DNA of 8,815 nt from contig CABQJB010000083.1 of the NCBI GenBank assembly GCA_902464195.1, positions 1-8,815 of the forward strand. Direction: 5' to 3'. Shown piece by piece: positions 1 through 6,203 of this stretch. The DNA comes from an uncultured Megasphaera sp. (GTDB lineage: Bacteria > Bacillota > Negativicutes > Veillonellales > Megasphaeraceae). Each line of letters opens with the position of its first letter. Position 1 is the first letter of the stretch. A program made the position numbers and the translations under genes. The notes beneath the pieces were generated by a model, which ran no database searches, was not told the DNA's origin, and saw nothing but the letters and a program-made list of their open reading frames with translations.

Positions 1-37
1 TGGTGATACACATAACAGGTATATGAGGCATGGTTTT

Positions 38-70
38 GCGACCTGCGACCTGCGAATGGCGTTTTCTCTG
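38..70. repeat. Direct repeat copy 1 (33 bp, heptamer-rich)
   Basis: This stretch matches 188-220 at 29 of 33 positions by eye, with a spacing of exactly 150 bp. Its left half is built from a repeated heptamer (gcgacct at 38-44 and 45-51, then gcgaatg). Its right half, tgcgaatggcgttttctctg, differs from the second copy at only two positions. No open reading frame or known mobile-element protein is associated. It is probably part of a small non-coding interspersed repeat, but copy number elsewhere in the genome cannot be seen from here. Confidence 0.6.
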
Positions 71-97
71 TATAGCATTTTACGGGATTCCCACAAC

Positions 98-118
98 GGG
101 ACGCCCTTTGGGCGTCCC
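98..118. repeat. GC-rich perfect hairpin, 9-bp arms
   Basis: Arms gggacgccc (98-106) and gggcgtccc (110-118) are perfectly complementary around a ttt loop. No T-run follows on either strand, so this is not a standard intrinsic terminator. It lies between the two direct repeats and is probably a structural part of that element. A role in 3'-end stability of the minus-strand small gene, whose stop is at 230, is possible but not shown. Confidence 0.55.
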
Positions 119-162
119 CTACGATATCGCATACAGGCGATGTAAATGAATATCGGCCATCA

Positions 163-177
163 CGGTCCGGCGGACCG
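163..177. repeat. Short palindromic hairpin, cggtccg/cggaccg
   Basis: Arms cggtccg (163-169) and cggaccg (171-177) are inverted copies separated by one base; as RNA this would be about a 6-bp stem with a 3-base loop. It sits between the two direct repeats, 44 bases after the 98-118 hairpin. No T-run follows. It looks like part of the same intergenic repeat element. Confidence 0.4.
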
Positions 178-187
178 CCTGCTAACT

Positions 188-220
188 GCGAACTGCGGCC
201 TGCGAATGGCATTTTCTTTG
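188..220. repeat. Direct repeat copy 2 (33 bp, heptamer-rich)
   Basis: This is the second copy of the 38-70 repeat. It is preceded by related heptamers (actgcga 185-191, actgcgg 192-198, cctgcga 199-205). It ends ten bases before the stop codon of the minus-strand small secreted protein, so it lies in that gene's 3' flank. Four mismatches to copy 1 show that the copies are diverged rather than a recent duplication. Confidence 0.6.
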
Positions 221-229
221 AACGCCGTT

Positions 230-625
230 CTACTGCAATTCGTATTTTTGGTTTTCTTGATATCTTATCATGAATACCCGGTCCTGTTCGTCGAACATGA
301 TGGTCAGGTAATAGTCCGGGTAGACGATGTCGGACAGGAGGTATTCGTTGCCGATGGCCTTGAGTTCATACATGAATTTGAAGGCTGGACGCAGCTTTTT
401 CAGGGCGTCGCTTTTTTTGTCGCCAATCTGCAAGCCGTAGAAAGAATGAGGGACTTTGTCATCAGAACTGATGATGAGGTCTTTTTTTTCTTGGCGACTG
501 TAATACAGGTCCTGCCATGCCGTTGCTGGCTTGGCTTTTTGTACGTCCTCTTCCTGGGCCAGTGCCAGGCCGGGAAGCCACAGTAGCCCTAAGAGTCCGG
601 CTGCGATAAGACGATTTTTTTTCAT
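230..625 (-). CDS. Small secreted protein, function unknown
   Basis: This encodes 131 residues. The start at 625 is chosen because GGAGGTG (639-633) lies 7 bases upstream; an in-frame start at 643 would sit upstream of that site. Residues 1-23 form a clear Sec signal peptide: KK-N-R, a hydrophobic core rich in Leu, then ALA before Gln24, a good signal peptidase I site. There is no lipobox Cys. The mature part, about 108 residues, is charged and soluble. It contains FYGLQIGDKKSDALKKL near 63-79 and a later stretch, YYLTIMFDEQDRVFMIRY, that reads like paired beta strands. The 'G-hydrophobic-GD...hydrophobic-KKL' pattern recalls small periplasmic BamE/SmpA-like folds, but this is only a resemblance and I do not recognise the family. 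It lies downstream of the EamA exporter on the same strand, with a large hairpin between them that covers its ribosome binding site. Confidence 0.75.
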   Translation of the reverse strand: MKKNRLIAAGLLGLLWLPGLALAQEEDVQKAKPATAWQDLYYSRQEKKDLIISSDDKVPHSFYGLQIGDKKSDALKKLRPAFKFMYELKAIGNEYLLSDIVYPDYYLTIMFDEQDRVFMIRYQENQKYELQ

Positions 626-627
626 AG

Positions 628-671
628 CAAAACACCTCCGCATTCAGCATAGGCCGGGCGGAGGTGTTTTG
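628..671 (-). promoter_or_regulatory. 14-bp perfect inverted repeat covering the RBS of the small secreted protein
   Basis: Arms caaaacacctccgc (628-641) and gcggaggtgttttg (658-671) are perfectly complementary around a 16-base spacer. On minus-strand RNA the 3' arm seen by the ribosome is GCGGAGGTGTTTTG, which contains the Shine-Dalgarno GGAGGTG and ends two bases before the ATG at 625-623. When folded, the site would be fully paired. Two readings are possible: a translational switch or attenuator for the small gene, or a terminator for the upstream EamA gene (stop at 684), since U-rich bases lie at the stem end, although only four Us are present. The repeat is visible directly; its role is inferred. 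Confidence 0.6.
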
Positions 672-683
672 TCAAGGCGGCTG

Positions 684-1568
684 TCATCCATTTTGACAGC
701 TACGCGTTTTGCAGCGATATTTTTCGGGAAGCTGGACGATGATGATGCCCAGGAGGATACAGATGGCTCCGGCTAATTGGACGGGTGTAAAAGTTTCGCC
801 CAGGAAAATGACGCCCAGGACGGCGGCGATGAGCGGGTTCAGTGCTGTAAACAGGCCGGCTTTTTCGGCGCTGGTATACTTTTGGGCGACGGGTTGGAAG
901 GTGAAGCCAAAGACGGAACAGATGAAGACCAGGGCCAGGATGGCACCCCACGTCGTCGTATCGGCAGGAACGGCCGGGCTTTCAAATAAGACCATGCCTA
1001 CTGCGCTGTATACGGAGAGGAATCCCATTTGCAAGATTCCCAACAGCAATGGGTCGTACTGCCGGGCTAGGCGGGCGGTCAGGCAAATCCAAAGGGCGTA
1101 AAAGACGGAACCTGCCAGGCAGATGATTTCTCCCGGTGCCAGATGGAAGACGGCGCCTTGCAGGGTAAGACAGGCGATGCCGATGAGGAGCAGGCCTGTA
1201 GCTGTCAGGACTTGCTTTCCCGGCCAATGGCGGTTGATGACGGCCATTAGGATCAGGACCCAGACGGCGGATGTATTTTCCAGGAAGGCCGCTGTCGAAG
1301 AGGGAATCGTTGTCAGGCTGATGAGTTCACAGGCCATGCAGGCGAAGAGGAAGGTCCCTAAGAGGCCGGCGGCCTTCCATAGCTGGCGCGTCAACAGCGG
1401 GAGGCGGCGGTGAAAGAGCAGCAGCAGGATAAGCGTCGTCAGGGCGAAGCGGATTGCCAGTAATTCTAAAGGCGGTATCCCGTTCAGTCCGATTTTTGAC
1501 AGGAGATAGGAAATGCTGCGCGAAGCGATGACGATGATGAGCAGTATTTCTGCATTTCTTTGTTTCAT
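684..1568 (-). CDS. EamA-family (DMT superfamily) membrane exporter
   Basis: This encodes 294 residues from the ATG at 1568, chosen because AAGGAGGG (1584-1577) lies 8 bases upstream; an open frame reaching 1667 would run over the divergent gene's promoter and is unlikely. The protein is very hydrophobic, with about ten predicted membrane helices in two EamA halves (roughly residues 7-135 and 145-280). The C-terminal half carries the typical family pattern AGLFTALNPLIAAVLGVIFL followed by GE and a last helix ending IIIVQLPEK. Members of this family at the inner membrane export or import amino acids, nucleotides, sugars or drugs by ion coupling; the substrate cannot be read from sequence. It is transcribed divergently from a LysR-type gene across 110 bp, a very common arrangement for a regulator and its target exporter. 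A short 7-bp hairpin (680-700) overlaps its stop codon. Confidence 0.88.
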   Translation of the reverse strand: MKQRNAEILLIIVIASRSISYLLSKIGLNGIPPLELLAIRFALTTLILLLLFHRRLPLLTRQLWKAAGLLGTFLFACMACELISLTTIPSSTAAFLENTSAVWVLILMAVINRHWPGKQVLTATGLLLIGIACLTLQGAVFHLAPGEIICLAGSVFYALWICLTARLARQYDPLLLGILQMGFLSVYSAVGMVLFESPAVPADTTTWGAILALVFICSVFGFTFQPVAQKYTSAEKAGLFTALNPLIAAVLGVIFLGETFTPVQLAGAICILLGIIIVQLPEKYRCKTRSCQNG

Positions 1569-1594
1569 GAAAAAGTCCCTCCTTACTTTTTTCT

Positions 1595-1618
1595 TGCTTT
1601 TATGATACGATAAAAGCA
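1595..1618. promoter_or_regulatory. Interrupted palindrome in the divergent lysR/eamA promoter region (candidate operator)
   Basis: Arms TGCTTTTAT (1595-1603) and ATAAAAGCA (1610-1618) are perfect inverted copies around gatacg. The whole 1569-1678 gap is AT-rich and serves both divergent genes. A T-N11-A pair, the loose LysR-type binding pattern, can be placed at 1601/1613, although it is not exactly centred on the dyad. On the minus strand a weak promoter for the exporter (TTGCTA 1636-1631, 18-base gap, TATCGT 1612-1607) would have its -10 element inside this palindrome. An AT-rich stretch (1638-1650) could hold the -10 of the regulator, but no convincing -35 is seen. The palindrome is seen; the operator role is inferred from its position. 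Confidence 0.5.
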
Positions 1619-1678
1619 GTATGGAGAGAATAGCAAAATAATATATATAGTTTTGATAAAAAAGCAAAGGTGATAGAC

Positions 1679-2569
1679 ATGAATACGGAAAAAGGCAGGC
1701 TCTTGCTGCAAGTCATCCAGGCGGGCAGTTTTTCTTCAGCTGCCGAACGATTGGGATATACCCCGTCTGGCGTCATGCGGTCCATTGCATCGCTGGAAAA
1801 AGAAATCGGTTTTCCCCTGCTGGGGCGGACGGCACAGGGCATTTATCTGACCCGTGAAGGGCAGGCGGTGCTCCCTTATCTGCGCCGCCTCATCCGTGAT
1901 GAAGATGCTTTGTTGCAGTACAGCGCCCAGATCCGGGGATTGACGGCCGGGGATATTTATATTGGCTCTTATTTCAGCGTAGCCGCCAACTGGCTGCCAC
2001 AGATCATACAGGCTTTCCAGCAGGCCTATCCGGCAGTCCACGTCCACATCGAGGAGTGTGCCAATAAAGTGATGTACGATGGATTGGAAGAAGGGCGTTT
2101 CGACTGCTGCATCACGACGTGGCGCCCTTTTTCCGGGGACTGGATTCCCTTATGTGAAGATGAAATGGTCATGTGGCTTCCGGAAAATCACCCCTTGGCA
2201 AAAGCCGAGGTCTACCCGTTGAAGCAGTTGTGTCATGAATCTTTTATTGAACCACTGCCCCAGCAGGATACGGATGTCGTCCGAATCCTCAAGGAAGAAC
2301 ATATTTCCTATGAAACACGATATACGGCCATCGATAACTATACGACCTATCGCATGGTCGAAGCCGGCCTGGGCGTCAGTATGAATAATCGCCTCATGAC
2401 GGCACAATGGCAAGGCCGCGTGGCTATCCTTCCCATGGATCCACCCCATACGATTACTATTGGCATTGCCATTCCCAGCCGGGACGGAGCATCACCGGCA
2501 GTCAAGAAATTCATCCATTACGTGCAACAGGGAATCAGTCAGATTCTTGCGCCGAAGGATTCTCACTAG
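1679..2569 (+). CDS. LysR-type transcriptional regulator
   Basis: This encodes 296 residues from the ATG at 1679. AAAGGTG (1666-1672) is 6 bases upstream; a GTG at 1670 is in frame but falls inside that ribosome binding site. Residues 1-62 are a winged helix-turn-helix: the segment from GSFSSAAERLGYTPSGV (about 16-32) through the SLEKEIG recognition/wing region to GIYLTREGQ is textbook LysR. A linker helix follows, then an effector-binding domain from about residue 90 (GDIYIGSYFS) to the end, with the normal length for the family. Such proteins bind DNA as tetramers and usually need a small co-inducer. It is divergent from the EamA exporter, the most probable target. Its 3' end overlaps the convergent permease gene by 35 bp, so control of the purine cluster cannot be excluded but has no support in the sequence. 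Confidence 0.93.
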   Translation: MNTEKGRLLLQVIQAGSFSSAAERLGYTPSGVMRSIASLEKEIGFPLLGRTAQGIYLTREGQAVLPYLRRLIRDEDALLQYSAQIRGLTAGDIYIGSYFSVAANWLPQIIQAFQQAYPAVHVHIEECANKVMYDGLEEGRFDCCITTWRPFSGDWIPLCEDEMVMWLPENHPLAKAEVYPLKQLCHESFIEPLPQQDTDVVRILKEEHISYETRYTAIDNYTTYRMVEAGLGVSMNNRLMTAQWQGRVAILPMDPPHTITIGIAIPSRDGASPAVKKFIHYVQQGISQILAPKDSH

Positions 2570-3905
2570 GCGTTCCATGGCGTTTGGGCAGGATGAGGTT
2601 CAGGCTGATGGCGATGATCGAAGCGATGACGACAGGGGCTTTGCCGAAAATCGTCGTTACCCAGGCCGGGAAGAGATAGAGCGATTCAGGCGCAGCCGAC
2701 AGGCCCATACCCATGGCGACGGCTAGGCCGATGATGGACATATTGCGCGGCGTCGCTCCATCGGACAGGGCCAGGCGGATACCGGTCATGGCGATGGAGG
2801 CGAAAACAGAAACGGTAGCTCCGCCGAGGACGGCATAGGGAATGGTCGTCAAGAGGCCGGAGAATTTAGGAACGATACCGGCGATGAGGATGATGATGGC
2901 CGCCAGAGCCAGGGTAGCCCGGTTGATGACTTTCGTCGTCGTGACGATGCCGACATTCTGGCCGAAGGTCGACGTCGGCAGGAAGCCAAAGAAAGCGCCG
3001 AGGATATTCGTCGCCCCCAGTCCCAGAAGGGCGCCGTGCAGTTCATCCGATGTTGGAGGCCTGTTCATGGCGCCCGATGTCGTCGCCGAGAAGTCGCCGA
3101 TGGCTTGGACGGAGTTGATGATGAAGAGCACGGAAATGGCGATACAGGCGGGAATGTCGAACTCCAGGCCGAAGTGCAGGACTTGGGGGACCTGGAGATA
3201 ACCGGCATTAGCGACGTTGTCGAATTGAACCATACCCATGGCCAGGGCCAGGATATAACCGGCCAGGATGCCGACGAGAATGGAAGCCAGGCGCAGCAGG
3301 CCTTTACCAAAATGTGTGAAAAATATCACAACGACCAGTGTGAACAAGGCGACGACCCAGTTCTTCCAGCTGCCGTAGGTCGGACTGCCGATGCCGCCGG
3401 CCATATAGTTGATGGCAATGGGATAGAGCGACAGGCCAATGGTAAAGACGACGGTCCCGGCTACGAGAGGCGGAAAAAAATGGCGGATACGGCGGATGGC
3501 CAGGCCGACTAAGATGGCGCAGCTTCCGCCAAATATCTGGGCCCCTAAAATGGCGGCTACACCGTATTCGCTGGCCAGGGACTGCATGGTTGGCACATAG
3601 GCGAAGCTGACGCCGAAGATGACCGGCAGGCCGGCTCCGAAATGAAGCCCTGTCCGGCGGCCGATAGGATAGAGCTGCAGGAAGGTACCGATAGCCGCGG
3701 CAATCAGGGAGGCCTGGATGAGCAGGACCCGGTCGGGCTGGGACAGGCCGGCGGCCCCGGCGACGATGATAGCCGGCGTGACGCAGCCGACAATCATGGC
3801 GACGACGTGCTGCAGGGCCAGGGGCAGGGCTTCAAAGAAATGAGGGATGCCATCCATGGAAAAGAGCGAGGCGCTCCGGCTGTTTGAAATAGGCAGTTTT
3901 TCCAC
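2535..3905 (-). CDS. NCS2-family nucleobase (xanthine/uric acid-type) permease
   Basis: This encodes 456 residues with about 14 hydrophobic segments, as expected for the nucleobase:cation symporter-2 family, which takes up purines or pyrimidines with protons across the inner membrane. Family marks are LQHVV at 31-35 (the TM1 His), the NCS2 signature GQNVGIVTTTK at 315-325, and QAIGD at 267-271 in the TM8 position. In characterised members the first residue of that last motif is Glu (Glu272 in E. coli XanQ); here it is Gln, codon CAA on the coding strand. The start is GTG at 3905, 9 bases after GGAGG; no in-frame ATG fits. The stop codon of the upstream arcC abuts this site and only 15 bases separate the two genes, so translation is probably coupled. 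Context with the ygeXYW genes suggests a purine such as urate or xanthine as substrate, but uracil cannot be excluded. Its 3' end overlaps the lysR gene on the other strand. Confidence 0.9.
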   Translation of the reverse strand: MEKLPISNSRSASLFSMDGIPHFFEALPLALQHVVAMIVGCVTPAIIVAGAAGLSQPDRVLLIQASLIAAAIGTFLQLYPIGRRTGLHFGAGLPVIFGVSFAYVPTMQSLASEYGVAAILGAQIFGGSCAILVGLAIRRIRHFFPPLVAGTVVFTIGLSLYPIAINYMAGGIGSPTYGSWKNWVVALFTLVVVIFFTHFGKGLLRLASILVGILAGYILALAMGMVQFDNVANAGYLQVPQVLHFGLEFDIPACIAISVLFIINSVQAIGDFSATTSGAMNRPPTSDELHGALLGLGATNILGAFFGFLPTSTFGQNVGIVTTTKVINRATLALAAIIILIAGIVPKFSGLLTTIPYAVLGGATVSVFASIAMTGIRLALSDGATPRNMSIIGLAVAMGMGLSAAPESLYLFPAWVTTIFGKAPVVIASIIAISLNLILPKRHGTPSENPSAQESD

Positions 3906-3920
3906 AATGATGCGCCTCCT

Positions 3921-4871
3921 TTACGGGCGATAAATACGGGTCCCCGTCTTTCCGAGGATGCCTTCTTTGGCTTTCTGGAGCAGTGTGATCAGGGCCGTCC
4001 GGCCAGGGCGGGATTCAGCGAATTTGACGGCAGCCTGGACTTTGGGCAGCATCGAACCGGGGGCGAATTCATTTTGAGCCATATATTGCCGGGCTTGGTC
4101 GGTGGTCATTTCCGACAGCCATTGTTCGTCTTCCTGGCCGAAGTGGATGGCGACCTTTTCTACAGCTGTCAGGATGATGAGATAGCCGGCATGGAGGTCT
4201 TCCGCCAAACGTTCGCTGGCAAAGTCCTTGTCGATGACGGCGCTGGCCCCTTTGAGGTGGTTGCCGTGGCGCATGACGGGGATGCCGCCGCCACCGCAGG
4301 CGATGACCAGCTGGCCGGAATCGACGAGGGTCTGGATGGCGCCGATTTCAATGATTTCCTGGGGCAGCGGCGAGGCGACGACGCGGCGCCAGCCCCGGCC
4401 GGCATCTTCCTTGACGATATAGCCGTATTCTTTGGCGGCGTATTCCGCCTGTTCCTTGGTCATGAAATGGCCGATGGGCTTCGACGGATCCTTGAAGGCC
4501 GGGTCTTCCGGATCGACGCGGACCTGGGTGACCATGGTAGCGACGGGGATGTCGAAGATGTCGCGGTTGTACATTTCTTCGCGCAGGGCATTCTGCAGGT
4601 CATAGCCGATGTAAGCCTGGCTCATGGCAACACAGACTGACAGCGGCGTATTGGGCTGATTCGGGTCTTCCCGGCTCAGGGCGGCCATGGCGTGGTTGAT
4701 CATGCCGACCTGGGGGCCGTTGCCGTGGGCGACGATGACTTCACAGCCTTCCTGGATGAGGTCGACGATGGCTTTGGCTGTCGTCTTGACGGCCAGCATC
4801 TGTTCGTGCAGTGTATTTCCCAGGGCGTTGCCGCCGAGGGCGATGACGATACGTTTCTTTTTCTCAGTCAT
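3921..4871 (-). CDS. arcC: Carbamate kinase
   Basis: This encodes 316 residues, the usual carbamate kinase length. It is an amino-acid-kinase fold enzyme that, in catabolism, transfers phosphate from carbamoyl phosphate to ADP, giving ATP, CO2 and ammonia in the cytoplasm. Visible motifs are ALGGNALG at 11-18, AHGNGPQVG at 48-56 (phosphate/carbamate binding), the SKPIGHFMT lid segment with Lys131, ACGGGGIPV at 191-199, VIDKDFASERLA at 212-223 (nucleotide-site Asp/Lys), and MLPKV with Lys277. The ATG at 4871 follows AGGAGA by 6 bases. It corresponds to E. coli YqeA, which lies in the same kind of cluster, rather than to an arginine deiminase operon: no arcA or anabolic OTC is seen. A strong terminator separates it from upstream ygeW, so it should have its own promoter; it forms a two-gene unit with the permease. 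It is well placed to harvest carbamoyl phosphate made by YgeW. Confidence 0.95.
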   Translation of the reverse strand: MTEKKKRIVIALGGNALGNTLHEQMLAVKTTAKAIVDLIQEGCEVIVAHGNGPQVGMINHAMAALSREDPNQPNTPLSVCVAMSQAYIGYDLQNALREEMYNRDIFDIPVATMVTQVRVDPEDPAFKDPSKPIGHFMTKEQAEYAAKEYGYIVKEDAGRGWRRVVASPLPQEIIEIGAIQTLVDSGQLVIACGGGGIPVMRHGNHLKGASAVIDKDFASERLAEDLHAGYLIILTAVEKVAIHFGQEDEQWLSEMTTDQARQYMAQNEFAPGSMLPKVQAAVKFAESRPGRTALITLLQKAKEGILGKTGTRIYRP

Positions 4872-4892
4872 AATACTTCTCCTTTTATGTGT

Positions 4893-4905
4893 GTAAAAGT
4901 TTTAC
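4893..4905. promoter_or_regulatory. 13-bp palindrome upstream of arcC (candidate operator)
   Basis: GTAAAA-G-TTTTAC is a perfect odd-length dyad in the 65-base AT-rich gap between the terminator and arcC. It lies about ten bases upstream of the arcC ribosome binding site on the coding strand, where a bound repressor could block transcription. Promoter elements are only weakly seen: TATCAT (4929-4924, five of six to the -10 consensus) without a fair -35, or TTGCTC (4918-4913) as a -35 with a poor -10. The regulator is unknown. Confidence 0.35.
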
Positions 4906-4936
4906 GGATAATGAGCAAAACGCATGATAGGGAAAT

Positions 4937-4970
4937 AAAAAAGGCACCGGTCCGGAGGACCGGCACCTTT
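4937..4970 (-). terminator. Rho-independent terminator downstream of ygeW
   Basis: Starting ten bases after the ygeW stop, minus-strand RNA folds into a 14-bp stem: AAAGGTGCCGGTCC, loop TCC, then GGACCGGTGCCTTT. It includes two G-U wobbles and runs into six Us. On the plus strand the wobble positions become A-C mismatches, so the structure is optimal only for transcripts coming from ygeW. It should end or strongly reduce read-through from ygeX-ygeY-ygeW into arcC. Confidence 0.88.
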
Positions 4971-4980
4971 GACGGTCAGG

Positions 4981-6174
4981 TTATTTCATTTTGCGCAGGA
5001 TGCCGCGTTCTTCTAAGGCTTTCAAGGTCTGAGCCGGGTCCTGGCATTTAGCCAGCATAATCATGGCAGCGATGACATAGGGTTTGTAGCTGGCTTCTTT
5101 ATAGAGAGAATCGCGATAGCGGTCGAATACGGAAGCTTCGACTTCGCCGTCTTCACAGCTGACACCGTTGATGTCGGCCGGCAGGCAGTGGAGATACATG
5201 GCTTTACCGTCTTTCGTGGTCTTCATCAATTCTTCTGTACAGCACCAGTCTTTGTGCTGGGCGTTCTGGGCTAAGAGTTCCTGTTCCAGGGCGTCGATGC
5301 CGGCCTGGTCGCCAGCCGCGTAGAGGTTGGTACGCTTTTCCATGGCTGCAAAGGGAGCCCAGCTCTTGGGATAGACGACGTCGGCGTCTTTGAAGGCATC
5401 GGCCATGTCGTGGGTGATGCGGAAGGAACCGCCCGATTTTTCAGCGTTCTTTTTGGCGACGTCGACGACGTCCGGCATGACTTCATAGCCTTCGGGATGA
5501 GCCAGGACGACGTCCATGCCCAAACGGGTCATGAGGCCGATGACGCCCTGCGGGACCGAGAGGGGTTTGCCATAGGACGGGGAGTAAGCCCAGGTCATGG
5601 CGATTTTTTTGCCTTTCAGGTTTTCCAGGCCGCCCATTTCGTGGATGATGTGGGCCGCGTCAGCCATACACTGGGTCGGATGGTCGATGTCGCACTGGAG
5701 ATTGACCAGCGTCGGTTTCTGTTCGAGGATGCCGTCTTTATAGCCCTGCGTGACGGAGTCGACGACTTCTTTCTGGTAGGCATGACCCTTGCCGATGTAC
5801 ATGTCGTCGCGGATGCCGATGACGTCGGCCATGAAGGAAATCATGTTGGCCGTTTCCCTGACCGTTTCGCCGTGGGCAATCTGGCTCTTCTTTTCGTCCA
5901 GGTCCTGGACCTGCAGGCCTAAGAGGTTGCAGGCCGAGGCAAAGGAGAAACGGGTCCGCGTCGAATTGTCGCGGAAGATGGAAATGCCTAAGCCGCTTTC
6001 AAAAATCTTTGTGGAAATATTGTGTTCCCGCATGAAGCGGAGGGCGTCGGCCAGGACCCAGATGGCTTCCAGTTCGTCATCGGTCTTGTCCCAAGTAAGG
6101 AAAAAATCATTTTCATACATATCTTTGAAGTTGAGGGCCTTTAATTTATCGATGTAGTCCTGTAAGGTTTTCAT
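4981..6174 (-). CDS. ygeW: Knotted catabolic carbamoyltransferase YgeW
   Basis: This encodes 397 residues, longer than ordinary ornithine carbamoyltransferase (about 310-340) and matching the YgeW family. The carbamoyl phosphate site is complete: STRTR at 71-75, HPTQ at 165-168 and HCLPA at 329-333. The ornithine-binding SMG loop of true OTCs is absent; the equivalent region reads YPKSWAPF at 268-275. The Pro/Ser-rich TWAYSPSYGKPLSVPQG at 194-210 fits the loop threaded by the knot known in E. coli YgeW. The family therefore binds carbamoyl phosphate but a different amino-group substrate, still uncertain; context suggests a carbamoylated diaminopropionate, run in the phosphorolytic direction. 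The start at 6174 follows AGGAGA by 7 bases. It lies 29 bp after ygeY and is the last gene before a strong terminator. Downstream ArcC could turn its carbamoyl phosphate into ATP. Confidence 0.93.
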   Translation of the reverse strand: MKTLQDYIDKLKALNFKDMYENDFFLTWDKTDDELEAIWVLADALRFMREHNISTKIFESGLGISIFRDNSTRTRFSFASACNLLGLQVQDLDEKKSQIAHGETVRETANMISFMADVIGIRDDMYIGKGHAYQKEVVDSVTQGYKDGILEQKPTLVNLQCDIDHPTQCMADAAHIIHEMGGLENLKGKKIAMTWAYSPSYGKPLSVPQGVIGLMTRLGMDVVLAHPEGYEVMPDVVDVAKKNAEKSGGSFRITHDMADAFKDADVVYPKSWAPFAAMEKRTNLYAAGDQAGIDALEQELLAQNAQHKDWCCTEELMKTTKDGKAMYLHCLPADINGVSCEDGEVEASVFDRYRDSLYKEASYKPYVIAAMIMLAKCQDPAQTLKALEERGILRKMK

Positions 6175-6203
6175 AAGTGAGTCTCCTTTTAGCGCTTAAT
6201 TGA

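Noticed and set aside
98..118. Intrinsic terminator for the small secreted protein gene
   Set aside because: The stem is good but no T-run follows in either direction, so it is listed only as a hairpin.
146..586. 146-residue plus-strand frame over the small secreted protein
   Set aside because: The minus-strand gene has a signal peptide and a good ribosome binding site; the plus-strand frame begins inside the repeat region and has neither.
1569..1667. 33-residue N-terminal extension of the EamA exporter
   Set aside because: The extension would cover the divergent promoter region and lacks a ribosome binding site, whereas the ATG at 1568 has a strong one.
5410..5922. 170-residue open frame on the plus strand opposite ygeW
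   Set aside because: It is an antisense shadow with repetitive Asp/Val/Gly/Phe content, while the minus strand has intact transcarbamylase motifs.
3921..6174. Arginine deiminase pathway (OTC plus carbamate kinase)
   Set aside because: There is no arginine deiminase, the transcarbamylase lacks the ornithine loop and is YgeW-sized, and the neighbours are YgeX and YgeY.
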